DNA of 10,568 nucleotides from JARDZI01 sp041639705 (GCA_041639705.1 JBEQBT010000109.1:1-10568), one strand, 5' to 3'; shown: positions 1 through 7,816, numbered from the stretch's first letter. Notes: generated from the sequence alone by a model not told the origin. Numbers and translations are program-made.

Positions 1-118
1 CGATGCATGGAATTTCCACAGTTGATGCTGGTATCCCTTACACCGTTGATGCCCTGTCGATGTGGGCATCGACCACTACGGTTCTATCATGGTTTTGATT
101 TTAATTTGCGACACATTA
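1..118. other. GC-rich contig-edge island, unassigned
   Basis: The first ~98 bases are close to 50% G+C (45 of the first 90), against roughly one third in the rest of the window. The stretch holds overlapping inverted repeats: 45-54 pairs with 64-73 (10 bp with one G:T wobble), and 56-62 pairs with 67-73 (7 bp, loop TGGG), so the two stems compete. The octamer GTTGATGC occurs twice, 24 bp apart (21 and 45). On the plus strand a frame is open from base 3 to a TGA at 96-98 (31 codons), possibly the C-terminus of a gene running in from the left, but I do not recognise the peptide. An AT-rich stretch follows the TGA and contains TTTGCGACACA, which could be the end of an insertion sequence. The clostridial gene I would expect after the hydrolase (often hemZ) is not seen. 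Repeat edge, mobile-element end or chimeric join are all possible. Confidence 0.4.
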
Positions 119-148
119 TTTCTACAACATGAATTAATTTTTCTTTTA

Positions 149-772
149 TTACTCCCCATATATAAATGGGTTAAACTTCTTTTCATAACCTATTGTTGTG
201 GATGGTCCATGACCTGGAAATACATCTGTCTCATCCTTAAAAACTAGTAACTTTGTTTTTATCGATTTTATGATTTCTTCAAAAGAGCTAAACTCAAAAT
301 CAGTCCTTCCAATTGAGCCCTTAAATAATGTATCCCCTGTTATTAAAATATCGTTGATTTTTAAAGTTATTCCTCCAGGTGTATGCCCTGGTGTTTCAAT
401 TACCGAAACATTAATGTCTCCTACCTCTATGAATGTTCCTTCCTCAATATATACATCTATTTCAAATAGCTTAATGCTTCTAAGAATTGGCATTAAAGCT
501 TTATTTCCACCTTTAATTAGATACTCATCCTTTTTATTCATAAGTATTTTAGCACCAGTAGCAACCTTAATATCAAACACTCCACCAATATGGTCTCCAT
601 GACCATGTGTCAATATTATATATTTTATATTTAGGCCTAATTGACTGCATTGATTAAGAATTCCTTCAGGATCTCCACCTGGATCTATAATAGCTCCCTG
701 TTTAGTCTTTTCATCTCCAATAATATAACAATTTGCTTGAAATATGCCTGCAGGATAAACCTGAAAAATCAT
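149..772 (-). CDS. MBL-fold metallo-hydrolase (glyoxalase II-like)
   Basis: A 207-residue metallo-beta-lactamase-fold hydrolase of the small glyoxalase-II-like (YcbL-type) group, probably cytoplasmic; these bind two metal ions and hydrolyse thioesters or related substrates. Visible ligands are HGHGDH at 56-61 (H56, H58, D60, H61), H130 in ETPGHTPGG, D147 in ITGDTLF and H188 in FPGHG, so the full dinuclear site is present. The glutathione-binding C-terminal domain of classical glyoxalase II is missing, as usual for this group, and the natural substrate is unknown. An upstream GTG (779-781) would add three residues, but it overlaps the AAGGAG ribosome binding site (781-786); the ATG at 770-772 lies 8 nt from that site and is preferred. 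The ribosome binding site directly follows the dtd stop, so the gene is probably translated from the rel-dtd mRNA. No terminator is visible after its TAA. Confidence 0.93.
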   Translation of the reverse strand: MIFQVYPAGIFQANCYIIGDEKTKQGAIIDPGGDPEGILNQCSQLGLNIKYIILTHGHGDHIGGVFDIKVATGAKILMNKKDEYLIKGGNKALMPILRSIKLFEIDVYIEEGTFIEVGDINVSVIETPGHTPGGITLKINDILITGDTLFKGSIGRTDFEFSSFEEIIKSIKTKLLVFKDETDVFPGHGPSTTIGYEKKFNPFIYGE

Positions 773-780
773 AGAAAACA

Positions 781-786
781 CTCCTT
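781..786 (-). promoter_or_regulatory. RBS deciding the hydrolase start
   Basis: AAGGAG on the minus strand lies directly after the dtd stop codon and 8 nt before the ATG at 770-772. It overlaps the alternative GTG at 779-781, which therefore cannot be served by it. Confidence 0.75.
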
Positions 787-1236
787 CTAGAAAATTTTCT
801 TACTGTCAAGTAATATAGTTACAGGCCCATCATTTATTAGACTTACTTCCATGTGTGCCTGAAATTTTCCATTTTCAATTTTATTTATATACTTCTTACA
901 TTCATCAATAAATTTTATATATAAATTCTCTGCTAATTCAGCACTGGCAGCCTTCATAAAATTTGGTCTTCTTCCCCTTCTACAGTCTCCATGTAGAGTA
1001 AATTGTGATACTATAAGCATTTCCCCATTAATATCAAGCAGTGAAAGATTCATCTTATCAATCTTATCCTCAAATATTCTTAGATTTGATATCTTTTCTG
1101 CTAGATATGCTGCATCCGCTTCACCATCTAAATCTTCAACTCCAAGTAATACAAGAAACCCTCTGCCAATTTTACTCCATACCTGTCCTTCTACAATAAC
1201 TGAAGCTTTACTAACACGCTGTACAACTGCACGCAT
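787..1236 (-). CDS. dtd: D-aminoacyl-tRNA deacylase
   Basis: A 149-residue DTD, the full usual length, which hydrolyses the ester bond of D-aminoacyl-tRNAs (and mischarged Gly-tRNA-Ala) and so protects translation in the cytoplasm. Both family signatures are present: SQFTL at residues 77-81, followed by a basic GDCRRGRRPNF stretch, and NDGPVT at 135-140, which fits the NXGPVT motif carrying the Gly-cisPro dipeptide used for chiral selection. The protein acts as a homodimer in known family members. The ATG is preceded by AAGGAG with a 7-nt spacer, and this site overlaps the rel stop codon (TAAGGAG), so translation is probably coupled to rel. The pairing of rel with dtd is a common arrangement in Firmicutes. 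Confidence 0.97.
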   Translation of the reverse strand: MRAVVQRVSKASVIVEGQVWSKIGRGFLVLLGVEDLDGEADAAYLAEKISNLRIFEDKIDKMNLSLLDINGEMLIVSQFTLHGDCRRGRRPNFMKAASAELAENLYIKFIDECKKYINKIENGKFQAHMEVSLINDGPVTILLDSKKIF

Positions 1237-1247
1237 TTAATCACTCC

Positions 1248-3416
1248 TTAATTTCTGTTTCGATAAACATCTATAACTCCAGAAATTTTTCTAAAGTCCT
1301 TCATAACCTTTTCAAGTTGTTCAATATCATTAACCTGAATAGTAAAATTTATAACTGCAATTTGATTTTTATTTGTTCTAGCATTTATTGATTTTACAGG
1401 AGTTTTAGAATTTGATATTATAGTTGTAATTTCTGCTAGTAAACCATGCCTATCATTTGCTTCTATTTGAACATCTGCAAGAAAATCAGTGGTATGCTCT
1501 CCAGTCCAATTAGCGTTTACAACTCTTTCAGGTTCAACACTAGCAATATGCTGATAATTCTTACAATCCCTTCTATGAATAGAAATACCTCTGCCCTTAG
1601 TTATAAATCCTATTACTTCATCTCCCGGTACAGGATTACAGCATTTTGCAAACCTTACCATTATATCCTTCTCGCCTTTTATTTCAATTCCAGGTTTCTT
1701 ACTTTCTACTTTTTCTTTCCTTTGTCGAGTTTGCTGTTTTTCTAATGTTCTCCAATCTTTTTCCTGTGGTGATTCATTCCTTCTAATTTCTTCCTTAAGT
1801 CTTGTAATAAACTGTCCAGAAGTGAATGCACCACTTCCAATTGATAAATAAAGATCATCAAGCTGTGAAAAATTCATTCTTTTTAGTATGACATTAACAT
1901 ATTCGGATTTCATTATTTCCTGGTAGGAGAGTCCTTGCCTTTTAATTTCTCTTTCAAAGCTTTCCTTACCTTTTTCCAGGTTTTCTTCTTTAAATGTCCT
2001 TTTGAACCACTGTCTGATTTTATTTTTTGCCTGGGAGCTTTTTGCAATACTTAACCAATCTCTGCTTGGTCCCTTTGATGCTGAAGATGTAATTATTTCA
2101 ACAATATCACCTGTATTAAGCTTATAGTCAAGAGGAACCATTTTTCCATTAACCTTTGAGCCTATACACTTATTTCCTATATCAGTATGAATCCTATAAG
2201 CAAAATCAATAGGTGTTGATTCTATCGGCAGGTCAATAACAGTACCCTTTGGAGTGAAAACAAACACTTCATCAGAGAAAAGATCCATCTTAACTGTCTC
2301 CATAAATTCCTTTGCATCTTTAGCCTCAGTTTGGTACTCTGTTATTTGCCTAATCCATTTATACTTATCTTCTATTTCATTATCCTCAACATTTTCTTTA
2401 TACTTCCAGTGGGCAGCAATACCATACTCTGCAGTTCTATGCATATCCCAGGTTCTTATCTGAATTTCAAAGGGCTGTCCACCTGGTCCAATTACAGTAG
2501 AATGCAGAGATTGATACATATTTGGTTTAGGCATTGCAATATAATCCTTAAACCTTCCAGGTATTGGTTTCCATAGCTCATGAGCAATTCCTAAAGCTGA
2601 ATAACAATCCTTTACTGTATCAACTATTACTCTTACTGCAAGCAAATCAAATATTTGATCAAAAGTTTTGCTTTTGTAGTACATTTTTCTATATATGCTG
2701 TAGAAATGCTTTGGTCTTCCTTCAATGTCTGCAACAATTCCTGTATCATCTAATTTTTCTTTTAATAAATTAACTATTTCACTTATTACACTTTCTCTTT
2801 GAGTTCTTTTTTGGGATATCTTATTTACTAGCTCATAGTATTCCTCTGGTTTTAAGTATCTCAGACTTAAATCCTCCAGCTCCCATTTAATTTTTGATAT
2901 ACCAAGCCTGTGAGCAAGTGGAGAATATATATCAATGGTTTCTTGGGAGGTACTCTTCTGTTTATCAGCTGTTCTGTATTTAAGAGTTCTCATGTTATGA
3001 AGTCTGTCTGCAAGCTTTATAAGAATTACCCTTACATCCTTTGCCATTGCTATTAACATCTTTCTTATATTTTCAGCCTGTTGTTCTTCCTTAGATTTAT
3101 ATTCAATTTTACCTAGCTTTGTAACTCCTTCTACAAGATTTGCTACTTCCTCATTAAATTCATTTTTAATGTCTTCATATGCATACTCTGTATCCTCAAC
3201 TACATCGTGAAGAAGGGCAGCACAAATAGTATCTGTATCCAACCCCATATCAATTATTATACATGCCACCTCAACTGGATGTATTATATAGGGCTCTCCA
3301 GATTCTCTACATTGATCCTTATGGGCTTTTTCAGCCAAATAATATGCTTTTTCTATCATATCAGTATTTACATCTAATTTTGATTCAACAATTTTATCTA
3401 GTATTTTTTGAAGCAT
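1248..3416 (-). CDS. relA: Bifunctional (p)ppGpp synthetase/hydrolase Rel
   Basis: A long RSH protein (722 residues from the chosen start) that makes (p)ppGpp from ATP and GDP/GTP and also hydrolyses it. Domains in order: HD hydrolase in the N-terminal third (HP at 46-47, HD at 70-71, DRLHNMRTL at 137-145); synthetase around 230-345, with RFKD at 288-291, the RXKD form typical of bifunctional Rel rather than the ExDD of synthesis-only RelA, then YQSLH at 301-305 and the EIQIRT strand at 317-322; TGS domain around 385-443; conserved cysteine region with CC at 592-593 and C618; C-terminal ACT domain around 645-720. Both catalytic halves look intact. A longer reading from an ATG at 3468-3470 would add 18 residues encoded by a hairpin and lacking a ribosome binding site; the ATG at 3414-3416 has GAGGG 5 nt upstream. 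It has its own likely promoter and heads an operon with dtd and the hydrolase. Confidence 0.97.
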   Translation of the reverse strand: MLQKILDKIVESKLDVNTDMIEKAYYLAEKAHKDQCRESGEPYIIHPVEVACIIIDMGLDTDTICAALLHDVVEDTEYAYEDIKNEFNEEVANLVEGVTKLGKIEYKSKEEQQAENIRKMLIAMAKDVRVILIKLADRLHNMRTLKYRTADKQKSTSQETIDIYSPLAHRLGISKIKWELEDLSLRYLKPEEYYELVNKISQKRTQRESVISEIVNLLKEKLDDTGIVADIEGRPKHFYSIYRKMYYKSKTFDQIFDLLAVRVIVDTVKDCYSALGIAHELWKPIPGRFKDYIAMPKPNMYQSLHSTVIGPGGQPFEIQIRTWDMHRTAEYGIAAHWKYKENVEDNEIEDKYKWIRQITEYQTEAKDAKEFMETVKMDLFSDEVFVFTPKGTVIDLPIESTPIDFAYRIHTDIGNKCIGSKVNGKMVPLDYKLNTGDIVEIITSSASKGPSRDWLSIAKSSQAKNKIRQWFKRTFKEENLEKGKESFEREIKRQGLSYQEIMKSEYVNVILKRMNFSQLDDLYLSIGSGAFTSGQFITRLKEEIRRNESPQEKDWRTLEKQQTRQRKEKVESKKPGIEIKGEKDIMVRFAKCCNPVPGDEVIGFITKGRGISIHRRDCKNYQHIASVEPERVVNANWTGEHTTDFLADVQIEANDRHGLLAEITTIISNSKTPVKSINARTNKNQIAVINFTIQVNDIEQLEKVMKDFRKISGVIDVYRNRN

Positions 3417-3421
3417 ATTAG

Positions 3422-3426
3422 CCCTC
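3422..3426 (-). promoter_or_regulatory. RBS deciding the rel start
   Basis: GAGGG on the minus strand, 5 nt before the ATG at 3414-3416, supports this start over the ATG 54 nt further upstream, which lies inside a hairpin. Confidence 0.65.
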
Positions 3427-3444
3427 TTTTCTAAATACTGCAAT

Positions 3445-3472
3445 ATATGGCTGGTATAAATACCAGCCATAT
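3445..3472 (-). promoter_or_regulatory. Hairpin at the 5' end of the rel mRNA
   Basis: A perfect 12-bp stem (3445-3456 with 3461-3472) with a 4-nt loop (3457-3460). On the minus strand no T-run follows, so it should not stop rel transcription. It lies a few bases after the predicted transcription start (~3475) and ~18 nt before the ribosome binding site, the layout of an RNA-stabilising 5' stem-loop. On the plus strand the stem is followed by six T, so it could instead terminate antisense transcripts. Confidence 0.6.
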
Positions 3473-3481
3473 TTTTTATTA

Positions 3482-3510
3482 ATTATATATTAAGTTACTC
3501 GAATTTGCAA
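3482..3510 (-). promoter_or_regulatory. Likely rel promoter
   Basis: TTGCAA (3505-3510) and a perfect TATAAT (3482-3487) are separated by exactly 17 bp on the minus strand, between the apt stop and the rel start. The -35 is the core of the 12-bp palindrome AATTTGCAAATT (3502-3513). The hexamers are identical to those of the apt promoter. Predicted start of transcription is near 3475. Confidence 0.6.
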
Positions 3511-3524
3511 ATTTTTTTAAATCA

Positions 3525-4043
3525 TTAAAATTCATACTGCACAATTGAATTTACTTCATATTCCTTTAACTTTTCTCTTCCATTAAGTCCAGTAAGCTCA
3601 ACAATGAAATTAAGTGCTACTACACATCCTCCAAGCTGCTCAACTAGCTTAGCTACTGATCCAATTGTACCTCCAGTTGCAAGTAAATCATCAACTATTA
3701 ATACTCTTTGTCCTGGTTTTATTGCATCCTTATGTATCTCAAGTGCATCACTGCCATATTCAAGCTCATATTTATATCTAATAGTATCTGCAGGAAGCTT
3801 TCCTGGCTTTCTTATAGGTACAAAACCTATTCCAAGGTTATATGCTATTGGTGTGCCTAGTAAAAACCCTCTAGCTTCAGGCCCAACTACTACATCAATT
3901 TTCTTGTCCTTAATATAATCTGTAAGTTTATCAATTGTATATTTAAAAGCCTCCCCATCCTGTAAAATAGTTGTAATATCCTTGAAGCTTATACCAGCCT
4001 TGGGGAAATCCTCAATTACTCTTATTTTTTCCTTTAAATTCAT
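3525..4043 (-). CDS. apt: Adenine phosphoribosyltransferase
   Basis: A 172-residue APRT, the normal family length, which converts adenine and PRPP to AMP and pyrophosphate in purine salvage in the cytoplasm. The N-terminal IRVIEDFPKAGISFKDIT stretch (7-24), the EARGF motif (56-60), the flexible-loop motif RKPGKLP (78-84) and the PRPP-binding loop VLIVDDLLATGGTI (114-127, with the acidic DD pair at 118-119) are all in place. The ATG has AGGAGG 7 nt upstream. It is preceded by its own promoter and by the secF terminator, so it starts a new transcription unit. apt next to rel is a common clostridial order; recJ, which I recall lying between secF and apt in many clostridia, is absent here. Confidence 0.97.
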   Translation of the reverse strand: MNLKEKIRVIEDFPKAGISFKDITTILQDGEAFKYTIDKLTDYIKDKKIDVVVGPEARGFLLGTPIAYNLGIGFVPIRKPGKLPADTIRYKYELEYGSDALEIHKDAIKPGQRVLIVDDLLATGGTIGSVAKLVEQLGGCVVALNFIVELTGLNGREKLKEYEVNSIVQYEF

Positions 4044-4108
4044 AATAAATCCTCCTAAATAGCTTTTTATAAAAACAAATATTACAATAATATCTAAGAA
4101 ACAAGTAC

Positions 4109-4137
4109 ATTATAATAAACTTGGGCAATTATTGCAA
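4109..4137 (-). promoter_or_regulatory. Likely apt promoter
   Basis: TTGCAA (4132-4137), 17 bp, TATAAT (4109-4114) on the minus strand, giving a leader of ~58 nt before the apt ATG. The -35 is the centre of the 12-bp perfect palindrome TTATTGCAATAA (4129-4140), a possible operator. Confidence 0.65.
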
Positions 4138-4150
4138 TAAAATTCTTATG

Positions 4151-4174
4151 AAAAAAAGTCAGCTTACGCTGACT
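4151..4174 (-). terminator. Intrinsic terminator after secF
   Basis: On the minus strand, the stem AGTCAGC (4174-4168) with a 4-nt loop pairs with GCTGACT (4163-4157) and runs directly into a run of Ts (complement of 4151-4157). It begins one base after the secF stop codon, so it closes the secDF transcription unit and separates it from apt. Confidence 0.9.
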
Positions 4175-4175
4175 A

Positions 4176-5060
4176 TTAAGCATGTTTTAATTGTTTTACT
4201 CTTTTTGCTCTTTTGTGTAATATCAACCAAAGTGGACTCGCAATAAATATTGATGAATAGGAACCACTAACAACACCTAAAAGTAATGGTAATGCAAATT
4301 CCCTAATTGCTGAAACTCCAAAAATGTATAGAGCTGTTAAACATATTACAACTGTTAAAACAGTATTTATCGATCTTGTTAAGGATTGATTAATACTTGC
4401 ATTTACTAATTCGTCATCATCTTTATATTTTCCAAGCTTCAGGTTTTCTCTTATTCTATCAAAAATAACTATTGTATCATCTATAGAGAAACCAAGTATT
4501 GTTAATATACCTGCAATAAAACTACCATTAACTGGTATTTTAAATACAGCATAAACAACCACTGTAAACAATATATCATGTGCAAGTGCTACAATAGCTG
4601 AAATACCAAATTTGGATTCGAATCTGATAGTAGTATATATAAGCATTCCAATTGTGGAAATTAATATAGCAAAAATTGCATTTTTAGTTGATTCTTGCCC
4701 TATTGCAGCTCCAATCCTATCAGTAGATAATAAAGCTTCATCCTTTAGCTGGTATTTTGTTTTTATGTCATTAAACAATTGTGTAGCTTGTTTATCATCA
4801 AATTGGCTGCCTCTAATATTTACCTGTGTCTTTTCAACTCGTGCAGCATCAGCTGTTTCATCATATTTAGCTGCAATTAATCGTATATCTTCAATATCAG
4901 TATTACTTAATGTTTTTCCGATTTCTATATCTATTACTGTACCACCCTTAAAATCAATACCATAATTTAATCCCATAAAAATCCATGCTACTACACCTAT
5001 TGTTAAATAAATAATAGCTATAGTAAACCAAAGTTTTGTTCTCTCAACAAACTTAAACAT
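4176..5060 (-). CDS. secF: Protein translocase subunit SecF
   Basis: A 294-residue SecF, the membrane partner of SecD in the SecDF complex, which uses the proton gradient to help pull proteins out of SecYEG. It has a first membrane helix (~10-30), the SecF signature NYGIDFKGG at 32-40, a soluble extracytoplasmic domain (~41-125) and five further helices containing the conserved FSIDDTIVIFDRIREN motif (191-206), whose acidic residues belong to the proton path. The C-terminus is basic (HKRAKRVKQLKH), as expected for a cytoplasmic end. The ATG is preceded by GGGAGG with a 7-nt spacer, 13 nt after the secD stop. SecD and SecF are separate genes here, not the fused SecDF of Bacillus. A terminator follows at once. 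Confidence 0.97.
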   Translation of the reverse strand: MFKFVERTKLWFTIAIIYLTIGVVAWIFMGLNYGIDFKGGTVIDIEIGKTLSNTDIEDIRLIAAKYDETADAARVEKTQVNIRGSQFDDKQATQLFNDIKTKYQLKDEALLSTDRIGAAIGQESTKNAIFAILISTIGMLIYTTIRFESKFGISAIVALAHDILFTVVVYAVFKIPVNGSFIAGILTILGFSIDDTIVIFDRIRENLKLGKYKDDDELVNASINQSLTRSINTVLTVVICLTALYIFGVSAIREFALPLLLGVVSGSYSSIFIASPLWLILHKRAKRVKQLKHA

Positions 5061-5073
5061 TATTTTCCCTCCC

Positions 5074-6303
5074 CTATGCTCCGTAGAATTTGGTGTTTTT
5101 AATCCATCCTGTGTTTACTAATGTCTTTAATAAAAATCTCGTAACAGTTATTGCTGAGAACATACTGCTTGCAACACCTATATTCAATGTAAGAGCAAAG
5201 CCTTTAACAGATCCAGTTCCAAGGATATATAAAATGATTCCTGCAATTAAGGTAGTTACATTTGAGTCAATAATTGATGACCAAGCTCTATGAAAACCTT
5301 GATCAATTGCTGTTCGGAGTGACTTTCCAAGCTTTAATTCTTCCTTTGTTCTTTCAAATATAAGAACATTAGCGTCAACAGCCATACCTACAGATAAAAC
5401 CAAACCTGCAATACCTGGCAGGGTTAAAGTTTGTTTAATTGCTACAAATATTAGTACAGTCAATATAATATAAACAGTAAGTGCTAAATCTGCAATTAAA
5501 CCTGGTATTCTGTATCTAAGAATCATAAATAGCATAACAGCAAGAATTCCTATACCAGCTGCCATTGCACTTGTTGGAATAGCCTCTTGTCCTAGTGAAG
5601 GTCCAATTGTTTTAACTGCTGCTGGTGTAAGTGTAACAGGAAGTGCACCTGATTTAATAATCCCAGCAAGTCTCTTTGCTTCTTCAATATCACTGCTTCC
5701 AGTAATTATAGCTTCTCCACCTGTAATAGCACTTTGAACTGTTGGTGCTGAAACTATCTCATCATCCATATAAATAGTAATCTTTTGTTGAATATACTTA
5801 GAAGTTGCTTCAGCAAATTTTGTTGCTCCTTCTGACTTAAGCTTTAATTGAACAACTGGCTGGTTTGAATTTGGATCAACTCCTACAGTTGCATCCTCAA
5901 CATCACTACCTGTTAATACTTCATCCTTATTAGGTCCTACAAATCTAAGTTTACCTGTTTTACCAACCTGATCAAGAGCTTTTTGTGCATCATATATTCC
6001 AGGAATCTCAATTCTAATTCTATTAGAACCAGTTACGGTAACATTTGCTTCAGAAACTCCAAGCGAATCAACTCTTAGCTTTAGAAGCTCCTTAGTTCTT
6101 TCTATGGTTTCGCTAGTTACATTTTTATCAACTATTTCTTCTTCAATGTAAACTCCCCCCTTTAGGTCAAGACCAAGCTTTATTACCTCTCCCATAGATT
6201 TAACATGATAGCCGCCCAAAGTAATCCCGGCTAATAAGGTATATGCTATGAATACAATAAGCGCCGCGCTCACAATGAACAATGTTGCGTTCTTCTTTTT
6301 CAT
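5074..6303 (-). CDS. secD: Protein translocase subunit SecD
   Basis: A 409-residue SecD, a short Gram-positive-type form that works with SecF to complete protein export. The N-terminal membrane helix (~7-28) is followed by the LGLDLKGG signature (43-50), an extracytoplasmic domain (~51-240) with the RIEIPG element (97-102), and five C-terminal helices with the MAVDANVLIFER motif (307-318), where D310 corresponds to the conserved proton-relay aspartate region. It is much shorter than the ~600-residue enterobacterial protein because the P1 domain is reduced, which is normal for clostridia. The ATG has AAAGGGGG 6 nt upstream. Its own near-consensus promoter lies just upstream, so it need not depend on scfB transcription. 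Confidence 0.97.
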   Translation of the reverse strand: MKKKNATLFIVSAALIVFIAYTLLAGITLGGYHVKSMGEVIKLGLDLKGGVYIEEEIVDKNVTSETIERTKELLKLRVDSLGVSEANVTVTGSNRIRIEIPGIYDAQKALDQVGKTGKLRFVGPNKDEVLTGSDVEDATVGVDPNSNQPVVQLKLKSEGATKFAEATSKYIQQKITIYMDDEIVSAPTVQSAITGGEAIITGSSDIEEAKRLAGIIKSGALPVTLTPAAVKTIGPSLGQEAIPTSAMAAGIGILAVMLFMILRYRIPGLIADLALTVYIILTVLIFVAIKQTLTLPGIAGLVLSVGMAVDANVLIFERTKEELKLGKSLRTAIDQGFHRAWSSIIDSNVTTLIAGIILYILGTGSVKGFALTLNIGVASSMFSAITVTRFLLKTLVNTGWIKNTKFYGA

Positions 6304-6335
6304 TTGAATCCCCCTTTGACAATGTCGATATGCTA

Positions 6336-6364
6336 ATTATACAACCGCTTACTTTATTAGTCAA
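6336..6364 (-). promoter_or_regulatory. Strong promoter for secDF
   Basis: TTGACT (6359-6364) and TATAAT (6336-6341) on the minus strand with a 17-bp spacer: 11 of 12 consensus positions. The predicted start near 6329 gives a short leader of ~25 nt containing the secD ribosome binding site. No terminator is seen between the scfB stop and this promoter, so read-through from scfB is also possible. Confidence 0.8.
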
Positions 6365-6432
6365 CGTATCATATATGAACAATCTACATCAATTATTTTT
6401 CATTTACTTACATTTTATAACAATTAAATAAA

Positions 6433-7788
6433 TTATTCAACTGCTTTTGCTTTAATTGCAATCGCACATTCTATCCTTTTTTTCATCATTTCGCAGCCTA
6501 TCTCATATGGAATGTGAATATCTTTATTGATGTTATAATTATTTGCCTGACATCCACCACTACAGTAAAATCTTGCCCAACAATCCATACATTTTGGTTT
6601 ATTGTAAATATGGCCATCTTTAAATGTACTCATTATGTCCTTATTTAGCTCACCATTAAAAATACTCCCCATTTTAAATTCATCAATTCCCACAAATTGA
6701 TGACAGGGGTATATATCCCCCTCTGGTGTTACAGCTACATATTCATGTCCTGCACCACATCCGGATACTCTTTTATAAACGCATGGTCCACCATTTACAT
6801 CTATATTAAAATGATAGAATTTAAAGCTAGTTCCCTTTTTCACTTCATCAATTATCTTATCTGTAAGCTTATCATATTGTTCAAATATAATTGGCAAGTC
6901 TTCTTTTCTTATAGAAAGTGAATTGTCTGGCTCTATAACCACAGGTTCAACAGAAATTTCTTTAAAACCCTCATTAGCAAGAGACATAACATCATTATAA
7001 AAATCCAAATTTTCTCTAGTAAATGTTCCTCTTACATAATATTGTTTATTCTTATCTCTTCTTTCAACCATACTTTTTATTTTAGGAAGTATGTCCTTGT
7101 AGGTACCTGAGCCGTCATATCTTGTTCTTATTTTATCATTTATTTCTTTTCTGCCATCTATACTCAGTACAACATTTCCCATGTTTTTATCTATATAATC
7201 CATATTTTCTTCATTTAACAGTGTAGCATTTGTAGTAATAGTAAATCTTATATTTTTATTGTGAACTTTTTCTTGCTCCCTTGCATAATCTACAATTTGC
7301 TTGACTACATCAAAATTCATTAATGGTTCTCCACCAAACAAATCAATTTCTATATTATGTCTTGGACCAGAATTCGTAATTACAAAGTCAATGGCTCTTT
7401 TCCCTACATCAAAGCTCATAAGCTTTCTTTCACCATTGTAATCACCCTGGGAAGCAAAGCAATATTTACATTTTAAATTACAGTCATGTGCAATATTTAA
7501 ACACATTGCTTTTATATATGAAGGTCCTTCTTGGTTCAATATCAGGTCTTTATAAGAGTCCTTGCTGTTAAGCATTCCCTCATCAATAAGATATTTTATT
7601 TCTTCTATACCTTCCATAACACTATTACTATCATACTTGTTTTGCAAAACCTGAGTAATTTCATCTGATGTATGTTTCTCATAATAATCAAGTATATCAT
7701 ATACAACTTCGTCTACTAAATGAATTGCACCGCTATTAATATCTATTACAATATTTAAATCAGCTTTTTTAAACTTGTGAATATTCAA
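6433..7788 (-). CDS. scfB: SCIFF (ranthipeptide) radical SAM/SPASM maturase
   Basis: A 451-residue radical SAM enzyme of the SCIFF-maturase family (CteB type), which makes a thioether bond between a cysteine sulfur and the side chain of a threonine in its small peptide partner. The N-terminal ~85 residues fit a peptide-recognition (RRE) domain. The SAM cluster motif is C103-x3-C107-x2-C110, followed by the FGGEP element at 151-155. The SPASM region provides ligands for two further iron-sulfur clusters: C336, C344, C362, C400, C403, C409, C413 and C432. No core residue seems missing. The start is a rare TTG (7786-7788), but GGAGGAG lies in a proper position upstream and the N-terminus MNIHKFK fits the family. 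The precursor gene scfA lies 256 bp upstream, beyond a terminator and a palindromic repeat; secD follows. No peptidase or dedicated exporter is in the window. Confidence 0.95.
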   Translation of the reverse strand: MNIHKFKKADLNIVIDINSGAIHLVDEVVYDILDYYEKHTSDEITQVLQNKYDSNSVMEGIEEIKYLIDEGMLNSKDSYKDLILNQEGPSYIKAMCLNIAHDCNLKCKYCFASQGDYNGERKLMSFDVGKRAIDFVITNSGPRHNIEIDLFGGEPLMNFDVVKQIVDYAREQEKVHNKNIRFTITTNATLLNEENMDYIDKNMGNVVLSIDGRKEINDKIRTRYDGSGTYKDILPKIKSMVERRDKNKQYYVRGTFTRENLDFYNDVMSLANEGFKEISVEPVVIEPDNSLSIRKEDLPIIFEQYDKLTDKIIDEVKKGTSFKFYHFNIDVNGGPCVYKRVSGCGAGHEYVAVTPEGDIYPCHQFVGIDEFKMGSIFNGELNKDIMSTFKDGHIYNKPKCMDCWARFYCSGGCQANNYNINKDIHIPYEIGCEMMKKRIECAIAIKAKAVE

Positions 7789-7816
7789 CTCTATCTCCTC
7801 CTATTAAAAGACTTAA

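Noticed and set aside
62..247. Plus-strand 61-codon frame across the left island and the end of the hydrolase
   Set aside because: No ribosome binding site, crosses the composition break and runs antisense to a well-supported gene.
4044..4108. Purine riboswitch or PurR box before apt
   Set aside because: The leader is only ~58 nt and AT-rich; neither a purine aptamer core nor a CCGAAC-type PurR box is visible.
6200..6382. Minus-strand 60-codon frame over the secD start
   Set aside because: Out of frame with secD, overlaps its promoter and ribosome binding site, and resembles no protein.
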